A stretch of DNA of 64,000 nucleotides, taken from contig NC_015678.1 of assembly GCF_000164675.2 (NCBI RefSeq), forward strand, positions 186,001-250,000, written 5' to 3'. Positions 48,417-57,492 of this stretch are shown here, piece after piece. The notes below the pieces were generated by a model. That model was given only the letters and a program-made list of their open reading frames with translations. It made no database searches and was not told where the DNA came from. Positions within the stretch are counted from its first letter, which is position 1. The number at the start of each line of letters is the position of its first letter. The position numbers and the translations under genes are program-made. This DNA comes from Streptococcus parasanguinis ATCC 15912 (GTDB lineage Bacteria > Bacillota > Bacilli > Lactobacillales > Streptococcaceae).

Positions 48417-49595
48417 ATGAAGCGACATGCAGTCCAATTAATTGCTCGTGGGGCGATCAATAGAATGGGAAATATGCTCTATGATTATGGGAACAGTGTC
48501 TGGCTGGCCTCGATGGGGAGGGTGGGAAAGACGGTATTAGGGATCTATCAGATTTCTGAACTCGTCACCTCCATTCTAGTCAATCCATTTGGAGGGGTGA
48601 TCTCAGATCGTTTTTCCCGTCGCAAGATTTTGATGACGACCGACCTGGTGTGTGGACTCCTTTGTTTGGCGATTTCTTTTATCAGGAACGATCGTTGGAT
48701 GATTGCAGCCCTGATTGTTGCCAATATTGTTCAGGCCATTGCCTTTGCATTTTCTCGTACGGCCAACAAAGCCATCATCACTGAGGTCGTAGAGAAAGAA
48801 GAGATTGTGACCTATAATGCTCGCTTGGAGTTGGTTTTACAGGTTGTCGGTGTTAGCTCACCTGTGTTCTCTTTCCTTGTTTTACAATTTGCCAATCTCC
48901 ATGCGACCCTCTTACTGGATGCACTGACCTTTTTCATCGCCTTTGTCCTAGTGGCATTCCTTCCGAACGAAGAAGCCAAAGTTCAAGAAAAGAAACGGTT
49001 CACAGGAAAAGATATTTTTTCGGATATCAAGGATGGACTGCACTATATCTGGCATCAGAAAGAAATTTTCTTTCTCCTTTTGGTGGCTTCCAGTGTCAAT
49101 TTCTTCTTTGCAGCCTTTGAATTTTTACTTCCCTTTTCCAATCGACTTTACGGGGTCAAGGGCGCTTATGCGACTATCTTAACCTTGGGTGCTATCGGTT
49201 CCATCATTGGAGCCTTGATTGCCAATAAATTTAAATCAAGCATGGAGATGCTTCTCTTCTTATTGATTTTAACAGGAGTGGGAGTGTTCATGATGGGCTT
49301 GCCTCTTCCTCACCTTCTTTCCTTTTCTGGAAATTTAGTCTGTGAACTCTTTATGACGATTTTTAATATTCACTTTTTTACCCAAGTGCAAACCAAGGTA
49401 GAAGGAGACTACCTGGGCAGGGTCTTAAGCACCATTTTTACATTAGCCATTCTCTTTATGCCTGTGGCTAAAGGCTTGATGACCTGGTTACCAAGTGTCC
49501 GAGTAGAATCCTTTCTCCTGATTGGAGCTGGTGTTATTCTACTCTCAGTGATTGCATCAGTCTATGCTAAACGATTTAGTCATATTCCTGTCTAG
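48417..49595 (+). CDS. MFS exporter, copy 2
   Basis: Second tandem MFS gene, also 392 residues, with the same motif A (GVISDRFSRRKIL). The two proteins differ mostly at conservative positions and at the extreme C-terminus (KQLQSKEQ against KRFSHIPV), which marks an old duplication or acquisition of an allele rather than a fresh copy. It has its own extended -10 promoter and a strong AAGGAGG site. It ends at a strong terminator. Confidence 0.82.
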   Translation: MKRHAVQLIARGAINRMGNMLYDYGNSVWLASMGRVGKTVLGIYQISELVTSILVNPFGGVISDRFSRRKILMTTDLVCGLLCLAISFIRNDRWMIAALIVANIVQAIAFAFSRTANKAIITEVVEKEEIVTYNARLELVLQVVGVSSPVFSFLVLQFANLHATLLLDALTFFIAFVLVAFLPNEEAKVQEKKRFTGKDIFSDIKDGLHYIWHQKEIFFLLLVASSVNFFFAAFEFLLPFSNRLYGVKGAYATILTLGAIGSIIGALIANKFKSSMEMLLFLLILTGVGVFMMGLPLPHLLSFSGNLVCELFMTIFNIHFFTQVQTKVEGDYLGRVLSTIFTLAILFMPVAKGLMTWLPSVRVESFLLIGAGVILLSVIASVYAKRFSHIPV

Positions 49596-49632
49596 AGAGA
49601 AGGCTACAATATTTTACAGGAAACACCAAGTT

Positions 49633-49672
49633 AAAGACCTTGAAAAGGTGGACTTTTTCAAGGTCTTTTTTT
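49633..49672 (+). terminator. Terminator after MFS copy 2
   Basis: A 14-bp stem (49633-49646 with 49655-49668) ends in a T-run of seven. Confidence 0.92.
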
Positions 49673-49980
49673 CATGGTGAGACCTCTTAGAAAGTTGACT
49701 CTTCCGTATTTAGTTTGATGGAAGGAAGGTTGAGAAAAGAGTAAAAAAAGAAAACCTATTTTGGGAAAGTAATTTCCGGTACCTATTCTGAGCTTTTTCT
49801 GGTAAAATCTAAATAACTGATGCCTTACTAGAGATAGTTAGCTTCCCAGTCTATCCGACTGGAGTAGTTTTGTCCAATCTTTTTATAGCATAAGTTCTCT
49901 TGTTTTGAGAATCATGCCTTCTAATTCATTTTAGCTAGTTTGGCAGTTGACCATTTTCATATTGTGGGGAATATATGATA
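49673..49980. other. Gene-free stretch with possible gene debris
   Basis: No intact ORF. Short coding-like pieces occur in different frames, for example FILASLAVDHFHIVGNI (about 49925-49975, frame 2), which may be the frameshifted upstream part of the pseudogene that follows. Confidence 0.4.
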
Positions 49981-50202
49981 GGGACCCGGCAAGGACTTGA
50001 TTATGAGCCGCTTGATAGCCTTTCGTTCTAGGGATATGATCAATCGATTCTTTTATTAAGTTTAGTTGAAAATAAGAAGGAGATGGTCTTGTTTGACTAA
50101 CGAGAAGTAGACCATGTATACTTGTCACCAGAAGGGATGAAGTTTCCTTGGGACCGGTTTGCTAGTTCTTCATCAGATAAGAAGGAAAATGTAAATGAAT
50201 AA
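49981..50202 (+). pseudogene. Decayed gene upstream of the unknown membrane protein gene
   Basis: One frame stays coding-like with two in-frame stops (TAG 50029-50031, TAA 50098-50100): GTRQGLDYEPLDSLSF, GYDQSILLLSLVENKKEMVL, then REVDHVYLSPEGMKFPWDRF and a Ser/Lys-rich end. Its final stop (50200-50202) overlaps the ATG of the next gene (50195), the arrangement expected for a former operon partner. The family is not recognised. Confidence 0.6.
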
Positions 50203-51172
50203 AAATGTATTTAGAAGATCATTAGGGATTTGGTTATTGGTGATAGGATTGCTGGTTTATAGCTATTTTCAGGCAATACCAGGTTTACATTCCCTTGAGC
50301 CTCCTCAAAAATTGTATAAGCAAGGCTTCGTTTATAAGTCGAAAGATAGTGAGGATGTCTTGGCAGTAAAAGTATTGGACATAGATCTAATTCCAGTTAA
50401 AACAGATGAGGCCCAATACTTTTTAATTAAGCATGAATATGGCGTTACGGCCATGAAGGCAACTTATCATACGGTCTATTCATTGCTTCAAATGAAAGCT
50501 AGATTTCCTAATCAAGAAAACCCATTAGAATCAGGTGGATTCTATCTAAGTGTTAAAGTGATTCCTGAGGTGGAAAAAAGACGGAAAAAAAGTGACGTGG
50601 TTCATATTAGTCAGTCCTTGAAACAGAGACTTGAAGAAAAATTCCAACAGAGTGATCTTTCAAAAGGTAATTCTAGTATCGACTTGACTCATCTTCTAAG
50701 ATCAATGCAAGAGGAAAGTCGGGTGAATTTATTTGCCAAGCCTGTATTTATTGCCCTTGTTGCTTTCTTCTTTACCTTAAAGGCTATCAGTCTGATGTTT
50801 CGACTGCGCAGGAAGTTTAGACGCTTTGATTCCTTATTTCCAGCCTATGCCTCTCATACAGACCAATTGATTAAAGATGCGGACTACAGTGACAAAAAAC
50901 TGGAACTCCTTGTGCACCAGGGCATTCTCGTATTTTATGGTATGGATTTTGAAATACTACCAGTAGATGACATTGAAGAAATCAAACTTTTTAGGGTCCA
51001 TAGAAAAAGTTTTTATCGCTACAAGATGAAGATTATCTTTTATTCAAGTCGCCGGCCTTATGTTTTTGAAATTAAAAAAAGTAATATGGAGGCCTACTAT
51101 CCCTTCATCGACTATTTAAGAAGTCTTGCACCAATCGTTGTTGAAGATGGATGGAAGATGAATTACAGGTAA
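50195..51172 (+). CDS. Membrane protein of unknown function with PH-like C-terminal domain
   Basis: A 325-residue protein not assigned to a family. Membrane segments at about residues 11-27 and 183-204 enclose an external domain of about 155 residues; the C-terminal 120 residues lie in the cytoplasm and show alternating beta strands (ILVFYGMDFEILPVDDIEEIKLFR, then YKMKIIFYSSRRPYVFEI) as in PH-like membrane-protein domains. An AGAAGGA site lies within the decayed upstream gene. It was probably the second gene of a pair whose first member has been lost. Confidence 0.7.
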   Translation: MNKNVFRRSLGIWLLVIGLLVYSYFQAIPGLHSLEPPQKLYKQGFVYKSKDSEDVLAVKVLDIDLIPVKTDEAQYFLIKHEYGVTAMKATYHTVYSLLQMKARFPNQENPLESGGFYLSVKVIPEVEKRRKKSDVVHISQSLKQRLEEKFQQSDLSKGNSSIDLTHLLRSMQEESRVNLFAKPVFIALVAFFFTLKAISLMFRLRRKFRRFDSLFPAYASHTDQLIKDADYSDKKLELLVHQGILVFYGMDFEILPVDDIEEIKLFRVHRKSFYRYKMKIIFYSSRRPYVFEIKKSNMEAYYPFIDYLRSLAPIVVEDGWKMNYR

Positions 51173-51212
51173 AGGGATTGGGGCCGATAATCTACAAATA
51201 ATCCTAAAAAGT

Positions 51213-51248
51213 GACTCGAGGCAAGGTGATGGTGCTTCGAGTCTTTTT
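51213..51248 (+). terminator. Terminator after the unknown membrane protein gene
   Basis: GACTCGAGGC (51213-51222) pairs with GCTTCGAGTC (51234-51243) with one G-U pair, followed by T5. Confidence 0.85.
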
Positions 51249-51274
51249 CTCATCTAATGTTACGGTTTAGAAAA

Positions 51275-51421
51275 ATGAGAAAGGAGTCATTGATTCTGAT
51301 GATAAGTGACTATTTAGAAAACCGTTTAAGGCTAATAAAGCAAACAGGCTATATTATTGTGTATAATAGTTATGATTTGGAATATACCTCACATAAAGCA
51401 TTTGAAAATCTAACTAGTTAG
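51275..51421 (+). CDS. Doubtful 48-residue ORF
   Basis: A short frame, too small for most gene finders, with coding-like composition: SDYLENRLRLIKQTGYIIVY followed by NSYDLEYTSHKAFENLTS. An AAAGGAG lies inside the frame at 51280-51286, 12 nt before a second ATG (51299). The sequence after the stop looks like further decayed coding sequence in another frame, so this may be the 5' part of a broken gene. Family not recognised. Confidence 0.3.
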   Translation: MRKESLILMISDYLENRLRLIKQTGYIIVYNSYDLEYTSHKAFENLTS

Positions 51422-51536
51422 GATGGAATCATGTCAATTAAACATTAGATATATAAGGCCTGTATCGTTATTATGAGGATTCTTTACAATCTAGGGTTAA
51501 AAAACTGTTGAGAAGATTCTGGAATTCTATCTATAT

Positions 51537-51584
51537 AAAAAACACCCCAAAAGTCAGATTTTATCTATATAACTTTTGGGGTGT
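51537..51584 (-). terminator. Terminator of the murT-gatD-lapA-like operon
   Basis: A 13-bp stem (51542-51554 with 51572-51584), followed on the minus strand by T6. Confidence 0.9.
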
Positions 51585-51602
51585 AGTTCATTCGGTGCTT
51601 TT

Positions 51603-51887
51603 TTAGTTGTTATCTTTTTCTTCTATTTTTACTTCCTTCTTTTCTTCCTCCAGTTGTTTTTGAGTGCTCTTGAGTTCTTTTTTTAGGGAGAAGCCCTTTG
51701 AAAAATTAACCAAGGTCATGACAAATGCACCCAAGAGGACACAGAGCAAGATCAGAATGATCAAGGGCAATTTAAATTGAACCAAGAGGAAATTCACGGT
51801 GACCGTTTGCATGTTTGCAAGGGAAATACCAGCAATTAGTAAGATGGAAAGTAATAGAGCAATGTAGTGTAGATTTCTTTTATTCAT
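51603..51887 (-). CDS. LapA-domain small membrane protein
   Basis: A 94-residue protein with two hydrophobic helices (about residues 7-25 and 38-60) and a charged coiled-coil tail, the layout of the LapA (lipopolysaccharide assembly protein A) domain family found also in Gram-positives, where its job is unclear. The second of two adjacent ATGs is chosen for better spacing from AAGGAG. It follows gatD by 10 nt, so it is part of the wall operon. Confidence 0.75.
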   Translation of the reverse strand: MNKRNLHYIALLLSILLIAGISLANMQTVTVNFLLVQFKLPLIILILLCVLLGAFVMTLVNFSKGFSLKKELKSTQKQLEEEKKEVKIEEKDNN

Positions 51888-51897
51888 CATTATCTCC

Positions 51898-52686
51898 TTA
51901 TTGTTCAGTCGGAGCCTTGCTTTTTACATCAGCGTATTCTTCCGGCTGCTCTAGGCTTAGAATCTCCTCATAAGCCGGTAGGGAAAGGTCCTTGCCATAT
52001 TTATTTTTTAAAGCAGTGTTTACTAGGCGATAGGCCAGATTGGCATTTCGGGACAAGATAGGACCGTGGAAGTAGCTCCCAAAGACGTTTTTGTAATGAA
52101 CGCCTTCGCACCCATCTTCTTTATTGTTCCCATTTCCGTAGACAACCTTGCCCAGCGGTTTTTCATCCTCTGCCAAGAAGGTCCGACCTTGGTGGTTCTC
52201 AAAACCATAATAGGTTTCGTTAAATTCTTCGTTATGGATTTTGATATCACCGATATAGCGGTTGTTGACTTGATTGAGCGTATAGTGGCCCATAATACCG
52301 AGCCCTTCAATGCGTTTGCCAGAAGCTTCAATGTAGTACTGGCCTAGAAGCTGAAAGCCACCACAGATAGCAAGGATCACACCATCTTCATCAATAAAGC
52401 GCTCGAGGTCTTCTTTTTTATCTGGTAGATCTTCTGATACAATGGTCTGTTCGTAGTCTTGTCCTCCACCGAAAAAGGCGATATCATAGGCATCAGGGTC
52501 GAACCGGTCTTTGAGAGAGACGATATCCACTGTGACATGGGCTCCAAGTTTTTCTGCAACGTACTTGAGCATGAGGATATTCCCATTGTCCCCGTAGGTA
52601 TTCATTAAGTTGCCGTAGAGATGGGCAATGCGCAGGCTGTAAGGATACTGTGCCTGATCAGAAGATTTTAGAGAAGTATAAGTCAT
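51898..52686 (-). CDS. gatD: Lipid II isoglutaminyl synthase, glutaminase subunit GatD
   Basis: Class I glutamine amidotransferase that supplies ammonia to MurT for amidating the D-glutamate of lipid II. 262 residues. The nucleophile Cys108 lies in [11 protein letters not shown], and the catalytic histidine in GSYFHGPIL. The CobB/CobQ-like fold explains the older cobyric-acid-synthase labels. Its start overlaps the murT stop (TAATG). Confidence 0.94.
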   Translation of the reverse strand: MTYTSLKSSDQAQYPYSLRIAHLYGNLMNTYGDNGNILMLKYVAEKLGAHVTVDIVSLKDRFDPDAYDIAFFGGGQDYEQTIVSEDLPDKKEDLERFIDEDGVILAICGGFQLLGQYYIEASGKRIEGLGIMGHYTLNQVNNRYIGDIKIHNEEFNETYYGFENHQGRTFLAEDEKPLGKVVYGNGNNKEDGCEGVHYKNVFGSYFHGPILSRNANLAYRLVNTALKNKYGKDLSLPAYEEILSLEQPEEYADVKSKAPTEQ

Positions 52687-54029
52687 TAGTGCATCTCCTT
52701 TTCAATCAGGTGTTCTTGGGCCAAAATCTCACGGAATTCAAGCATGGCCGTATAAGTGGCTAAAATGTAAGCGTGAGGGGTTTCTTGTTGCTGGATGCGT
52801 TGGAAAACCTCTTTTAATTCAGCCATTTCTGTGATCTGATCAGCAGGATAGCCAGTGACCCGAAGTCGCCGAGCAATTTCAGAGTGGCGTACCCCGCCAG
52901 CATTGATTTCTGGAATATCCATCTGGGTGATTTGCTCAAAGTCTGCGTCCCAAATCCAGCTGGTGTCGATCCCATCCGCATAATTCGCATTAAGGAGGAC
53001 TGACAAGCTAAAGGAATAAGGTGCTAGTTTGATCATTTCAATAGCTTGGGTCGCACCAACTGGATTCTTAATCAAAACCAAGGTACATTCCTTATCCCCA
53101 ATCTTAAAGGTTTCCTGACGACCAAAGACAGCGCGACTGCGATCAAATCCTTGCTTAATCACTTCAGGTTGTACTCCAAAGAATCCAGCAACAGAGACAG
53201 CTGCTAAGGCATTGTAGATGTTGTAGAGACCGCCGATATTGATGTGGTAGTCTTGGCCTTGAATCCGGAATTGGGAAGAGCGATGGGTTAAAGAGAGGAG
53301 GTCTGATACGGCATAAGTCAGAGGAGGCCTGTGGAAACCACAGTGCTCACAGATATAATCCCCAAGATTAGCATAGGTATTGAGCTTGTACTTGAGGATG
53401 TTGTGGCAATGCGGACAGAGGATTCCTTCCGTATTGTAATGAGCTAGTTGTGGCTCTGATTTGTCAGTATCAAATCCATAATATTGGATAGGATTGGATA
53501 AGGTCTGACTATTAAAGAGCGGACTATCACCATTTAACAAGACTGTTGCAGCTGGGACCTTGTGAATGGCATCCAAAATCATTTGGTAGGTCGTATAGAT
53601 CTCTCCATAGCGGTCCATCTGGTCCCGGAAAATATTAGTGACCACAAAAAGGCTGGGCTTAATATAATCACAAATCCGAGAGAGGCTGGCCTCGTCAATT
53701 TCAAGTACCGCAATCGGTCGATTTGATTTCGAATGCTTAGCCCGTAAGAAGGTCGTTGTAATCCCAGAGATCATATTGGCCCCACTTGGATTGGTCAAAA
53801 TAGGTCCAAAAGCTTCTTGGAGAATACCTACTGTTAGCGCAGTGGTCAGGGTTTTTCCATTTGTCCCTGTAATCACAACAATCTCATAGTTTTTTGCCAA
53901 TTGACTGAGAATATCTTTATCAAATTTGAGGGCTACTTTACCTGGTAGGGTTGATCCCCGCCCCATCTTTTCTAGAATAGAGCCGGAAAGCTTTCCTGCC
54001 AGAAGGCCCAAGGTTGTATTTATCTTCAT
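52686..54029 (-). CDS. murT: Lipid II isoglutaminyl synthase, Mur-ligase subunit MurT
   Basis: Mur-ligase-like subunit that activates the D-glutamate carboxylate of lipid II with ATP for amidation; in pneumococcus this step is essential for cross-linking and affects beta-lactam response. 447 residues. P-loop [10 protein letters not shown], a four-cysteine ribbon CPHC/CEHC (about residues 205-231) and a C-terminal DUF1727 domain are present. No ribosome site precedes the ATG, and an extended -10 (TGATAAAAT) ends 7 nt upstream, pointing to a leaderless message. It is divergent from cdaA. Confidence 0.95.
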   Translation of the reverse strand: MKINTTLGLLAGKLSGSILEKMGRGSTLPGKVALKFDKDILSQLAKNYEIVVITGTNGKTLTTALTVGILQEAFGPILTNPSGANMISGITTTFLRAKHSKSNRPIAVLEIDEASLSRICDYIKPSLFVVTNIFRDQMDRYGEIYTTYQMILDAIHKVPAATVLLNGDSPLFNSQTLSNPIQYYGFDTDKSEPQLAHYNTEGILCPHCHNILKYKLNTYANLGDYICEHCGFHRPPLTYAVSDLLSLTHRSSQFRIQGQDYHINIGGLYNIYNALAAVSVAGFFGVQPEVIKQGFDRSRAVFGRQETFKIGDKECTLVLIKNPVGATQAIEMIKLAPYSFSLSVLLNANYADGIDTSWIWDADFEQITQMDIPEINAGGVRHSEIARRLRVTGYPADQITEMAELKEVFQRIQQQETPHAYILATYTAMLEFREILAQEHLIEKEMH

Positions 54030-54036
54030 AAATCAT

Positions 54037-54094
54037 ATTTTATCATAAAAAGCATCAGAAGGTTACAGAAAAATCTGTTGAAACGTGTTATAAT
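54037..54094. promoter_or_regulatory. Divergent promoters for murT and cdaA
   Basis: Minus strand: TGATAAAAT (54045-54037), 7 nt before the murT ATG. Plus strand: TGTTATAAT (54086-54094), giving cdaA a leader of about 32 nt. Both are extended -10 elements with weak -35 regions. Confidence 0.6.
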
Positions 54095-54132
54095 AGGATG
54101 ATGTCTTTTAGAGAAGTGGTAGGTATGAGAAT

Positions 54133-54981
54133 ATGAATATTCAACAGTTTTCAAATCCACAATTTTGGACCAGTTTGTTCCCGAATTGGTGGAGTGTTAT
54201 TATCAATATCATCGATATTGCCCTGGTGGCTTGGTTGTTGTATTTTTTGATCAAGGCTATCGTCGGGACCAAGATCATGATTTTGGTTCGTGGGGTCATT
54301 ATCTTTTTCTTGGTTCAGTTTTTGGCCAATTTCTTGGGACTCACGACTATTTCTTGGTTGATCAATCAAGTGATTACCTATGGGGTTATCGCCTTGGTTG
54401 TGATTTTCTCCCCTGAAATTCGGATTGGCTTAGAGCGTCTAGGTCGGGCGACAGAATTTTTTACGACGAGTGAAGTCAGTCAGGAAGAGAAGATGGTACA
54501 GGCCTATGTTAAGGCAGTGGCTTATATGAGCCCACGTAAGATTGGTGCTTTGGTAGCTATTCAAGGGGCCAGAACCCTTCAGGAATACATTTCCACAGGG
54601 ATTCCACTAGATGCGGATATTTCAGGAGAATTGCTGATTAATATCTTCATTCCTAATACTCCTTTGCACGATGGAGCGGTCATTGTCCGCAATGACAAAA
54701 TCGCTGTTTCTTGTGCCTACCTGCCCTTGACGGAAAACACTGAGATTTCAAAAGAGTTTGGAACGCGTCACCGTGCAGCTATTGGCTTATCTGAAGTTTC
54801 TGATGCCTTTACCTTTGTGGTATCAGAAGAAACGGGTGGCATCTCTATGACCTACAACGGAACTTTTCGTCATGATTTAACTTTAGAAGAGTTTGAGACG
54901 GAATTGAGAGCCTTCTTGGTTCCTGAAGAGAATAAAACGATTAGTTGGAAAGAGCGTCTATTTGGGAGGGTAACAAAATGA
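54133..54981 (+). CDS. cdaA: Diadenylate cyclase CdaA
   Basis: Membrane-bound enzyme making cyclic di-AMP from two ATP. 282 residues. Three N-terminal membrane helices (about residues 15-100) precede the DAC domain, with the catalytic DGA motif at Asp180-Gly181-Ala182 (LHDGAVI) and the RHR motif at Arg212-Arg214 (GTRHRAA). First gene of cdaA-cdaR-glmM; the stop overlaps the cdaR start by an ATGA. The neighbouring CdaR and GlmM proteins are known to modulate cyclase activity. Confidence 0.96.
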   Translation: MNIQQFSNPQFWTSLFPNWWSVIINIIDIALVAWLLYFLIKAIVGTKIMILVRGVIIFFLVQFLANFLGLTTISWLINQVITYGVIALVVIFSPEIRIGLERLGRATEFFTTSEVSQEEKMVQAYVKAVAYMSPRKIGALVAIQGARTLQEYISTGIPLDADISGELLINIFIPNTPLHDGAVIVRNDKIAVSCAYLPLTENTEISKEFGTRHRAAIGLSEVSDAFTFVVSEETGGISMTYNGTFRHDLTLEEFETELRAFLVPEENKTISWKERLFGRVTK

Positions 54982-55727
54982 GATCGAAAAAAGAATTTCT
55001 TTATGTTTTCGCCTCCGTCTTATTATCCTTTATCTTATTTATCAATGCGTCTTCCTTTAATTTTCAAAATAATAGTAGTGCTAGACAAGTGAGTTCAGAG
55101 ACCTATACCAATACCTTGACCAATATTCCAATTGATGCCAAATACAATGACAAGACATATTTTGTCAGTGGGTTGACATCAGAGGTAACGGTCTTTCTGA
55201 AAGGTTCAAATCGGGTTGCCCTTGCTAGTGAGATGCAACCGGGCACTCGGAAGTTTCGAGTGGTGGCTGATCTTCGTAAGGTCAAGGAAGGTACCGTCGA
55301 AGTTCCTTTGATTATAGAAGATCTTCCAGCCGGTTTGACAGCAACGGTAGAGCCTCAGAAAGTTTCAGTAAAGATCGGGAAGAAAGCGAAAAAATCATTT
55401 GCTGTCAGGGCTACGATCCCGGACAATCAAATTGTGGATGGGATAACAGTAACGGATATTTCTCTTGAAACAACTAAGGTGGAAGTGACGAGTGATCAAG
55501 AAACCTTAAGTCGCATTGATCATGTCGAAGCTGTCTTTCCATCCAGTGAGATCATTAGTGGGAATTATAGCGGAACCATTTCCTTAAATGCAGTGGATGC
55601 CCAAGGAAATGTTCTACCAGGTCTGGTCAAGCCGAGTGAAACACGGATCCAAGTGACCACAAAGAGTAGTTCGTCTACGTCAAGCTCTAGCAGTTCGTCG
55701 TCGACCTCTTCCAGTTCAAGTAATTAG
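54978..55727 (+). CDS. cdaR: CdaR, YbbR-domain regulator of CdaA
   Basis: Extracellular regulator tethered by one N-terminal helix (about residues 7-26). 249 residues. YbbR repeats follow (about residues 45-125 and 130-220), ending in a long Ser/Thr-rich tail. The open frame begins 33 bases earlier, but ATG 54978 overlaps the cdaA stop (ATGA), has GGGAGGG before it and is the natural start. Its family binds CdaA and tunes c-di-AMP output. Confidence 0.92.
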   Translation: MRSKKEFLYVFASVLLSFILFINASSFNFQNNSSARQVSSETYTNTLTNIPIDAKYNDKTYFVSGLTSEVTVFLKGSNRVALASEMQPGTRKFRVVADLRKVKEGTVEVPLIIEDLPAGLTATVEPQKVSVKIGKKAKKSFAVRATIPDNQIVDGITVTDISLETTKVEVTSDQETLSRIDHVEAVFPSSEIISGNYSGTISLNAVDAQGNVLPGLVKPSETRIQVTTKSSSSTSSSSSSSSTSSSSSN

Positions 55728-55748
55728 AAAGTAAAAAGGTAATCAAAA

Positions 55749-57098
55749 ATGGGTAAATATTTTGGAACGGACGGTGTCCGCGGAGAAGCAAATGTAGAAT
55801 TAACGCCAGAATTGGCCTTTAAGTTGGGGCGTTTCGGTGGTTATGTGTTGAGCCAACATGAAGAAGAAACGCCCTTGGTATTTGTTGGACGTGATACGCG
55901 TATTTCTGGTGAAATGCTGGAGCATGCTTTGATCGCTGGCCTCTTATCAGTTGGGATTCGTGTCTATAAGTTGGGTGTGATTGCAACGCCAGGTGTTGCC
56001 TATCTGGTTCGTACGGAAAAAGCCAGCGCCGGCGTTATGATTTCTGCTAGCCACAATCCAGCCTTGGACAATGGCATCAAATTCTTTGGTGGTGATGGTT
56101 TCAAATTGGATGATGATCGCGAGCTTGAAATTGAAGCCTTGCTTGATGCCACTGAAGATACCCTTCCACGTCCAAGTGCGCAAGGTTTAGGAACGGTCAT
56201 GGAATATCCAGAAGGCTTGCGTAAGTATCAAGAATTCCTTGTATCGACAGGTGTCCAACTCGAGGGCATGCGCATGGTCTTAGATACAGCAAATGGTGCA
56301 GCCTCTACCAGTGCTCGTCAAATCTTTGCAGATTTAGGAGCTCAATTGACCGTCATCGGTGAAAACCCAGATGGTTTGAACATCAATGATGGGGTTGGCT
56401 CTACTCACCCAGAGCACTTGCAAGAGAAAGTGAAAGAAGTAGGCGCAGCGATTGGTCTTGCCTTTGACGGAGATAGTGATCGCTTGATTGCAGTGGATGA
56501 AAATGGAGAAATCGTAGACGGGGATAAGATCATGTACATCATCGGTTCGTATCTTTCAAGCAAGGGCTTGCTCGAAAAAAATACGATCGTTACAACCGTC
56601 ATGTCCAATCTCGGTTTCCACAAGGCATTAGATGCGAAGGGGATTCAAAAAGAAATCACAGCTGTTGGAGACCGTTATGTGGTCGAAGAAATGCGCAAAT
56701 CTGGGTATAACCTTGGTGGAGAACAGTCCGGTCATGTAGTCATCATGGATTACAACACGACTGGTGATGGTCAATTAACAGGCGTTCAATTAACCAAAAT
56801 CATGCAAGAAACCGGTAAGAAATTATCTGAATTGGCTGCAGAAGTAACCATTTACCCACAAAAGCTTGTCAATATCCGGGTTGAAAATAGCATGAAAGAC
56901 AAGGCGATGGAAGTGCCTGCTATTCGTGAAATCATTGAAAAAATGGAAGCGGAAATGGCAGAAAATGGTCGTATCCTTGTGCGTCCAAGTGGAACCGAAC
57001 CCCTCCTTCGTGTGATGGCAGAAGCGCCAACCCATGAAGAAGTAGACTACTATGTGGATACCATTGCTGCAGTTGTTCAAGCAGAAATCGGACTTTAA
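55749..57098 (+). CDS. glmM: Phosphoglucosamine mutase GlmM
   Basis: Converts glucosamine-6-phosphate to glucosamine-1-phosphate for UDP-GlcNAc, at the head of wall synthesis. 449 residues. The phosphoserine loop ISASHNP holds Ser101; the metal loop DGDSDR and the C-terminal substrate loop RPSGTEP are intact. Third gene of the c-di-AMP cluster, 21 nt behind cdaR. It competes with nagB for the same substrate. Confidence 0.97.
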   Translation: MGKYFGTDGVRGEANVELTPELAFKLGRFGGYVLSQHEEETPLVFVGRDTRISGEMLEHALIAGLLSVGIRVYKLGVIATPGVAYLVRTEKASAGVMISASHNPALDNGIKFFGGDGFKLDDDRELEIEALLDATEDTLPRPSAQGLGTVMEYPEGLRKYQEFLVSTGVQLEGMRMVLDTANGAASTSARQIFADLGAQLTVIGENPDGLNINDGVGSTHPEHLQEKVKEVGAAIGLAFDGDSDRLIAVDENGEIVDGDKIMYIIGSYLSSKGLLEKNTIVTTVMSNLGFHKALDAKGIQKEITAVGDRYVVEEMRKSGYNLGGEQSGHVVIMDYNTTGDGQLTGVQLTKIMQETGKKLSELAAEVTIYPQKLVNIRVENSMKDKAMEVPAIREIIEKMEAEMAENGRILVRPSGTEPLLRVMAEAPTHEEVDYYVDTIAAVVQAEIGL

Positions 57099-57223
57099 AA
57101 AAGAATGGCTTAGGTGTGAGCTTTGTGTGTTCAAAGGTCCAGGTGATAGATGAGAACATTCTTATTGATCCCGCTTATGAGCTTTCATACCTTTTGCTCA
57201 CAGACACACCTTAGGAGAAAAAG

Positions 57224-57249
57224 AGATCAGACTTCTGTCTGGTCTTTTT
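57224..57249 (+). terminator. Terminator after glmM
   Basis: AGATCAGAC (57224-57232) pairs with GTCTGGTCT (57237-57245), followed by T5. Confidence 0.88.
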
Positions 57250-57262
57250 GTGTAGGCTCGAT

Positions 57263-57291
57263 TTGAAAAATCCCCTATTTCGTGGTAAAAT
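57263..57291 (+). promoter_or_regulatory. Promoter of the DUF4044 gene and obg
   Basis: TTGAAA (57263-57268), 17-bp spacer, TAAAAT (57286-57291). An inverted repeat CCCTATTT/AAATAGGG covers the -10. Confidence 0.75.
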
Positions 57292-57327
57292 AGGGCTAAT
57301 GAATTTATAGTAATCGAGGTATTAGAA

Positions 57328-57459
57328 GTGGCTTTTGGAGATAACGGAAAACGTAAAAAAACACCATTTGAAATGATCACGATGGTGGTTATTGTGATTA
57401 TGTTGATTGTAACGGTTGGTGCAATCTTTGCAACCGCAATTGGTGCTCTTTCTTATTAA
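57328..57459 (+). CDS. DUF4044 family small membrane protein
   Basis: A 43-residue protein below the usual gene-finder cut-off. It starts at GTG with a GAGGT site 7 nt upstream, and reads MAFGDNGKRKKTPFEMITMV then a hydrophobic helix ending GALSY. The basic N-terminus plus single helix matches the DUF4044 family, found upstream of obg in streptococci. Function unknown. It has a good promoter and lies 33 nt before obg. Confidence 0.85.
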   Translation: MAFGDNGKRKKTPFEMITMVVIVIMLIVTVGAIFATAIGALSY

Positions 57460-57492
57460 GGCGCTCGCAGAAGTAAAGGAAATCATCTATTT

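Larger units (their letters stand above)
51173..51602. other. Intergenic region with terminators and a doubtful small ORF
   Basis: 430 bases. They hold the terminator of the preceding gene, a 48-codon ORF listed separately, AT-rich sequence, and the terminator of the minus-strand murT operon. No mobile element ends were seen. Confidence 0.6.
57099..57327 (+). other. Region between glmM and the DUF4044 gene
   Basis: 229 bases. TGTGAGC (near 57114) and GCTCACA (near 57196) pair exactly over about 75 bases, with a further imperfect stem outside them, so a transcript reading out of glmM would fold before the terminator. A frame ending at 57214 looks weakly coding but has no start signal. Confidence 0.4.

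Noticed and set aside
57100..57214. Coding-like frame after glmM
   Set aside because: No start codon with a ribosome site; the bases are better explained by paired segments before the terminator.
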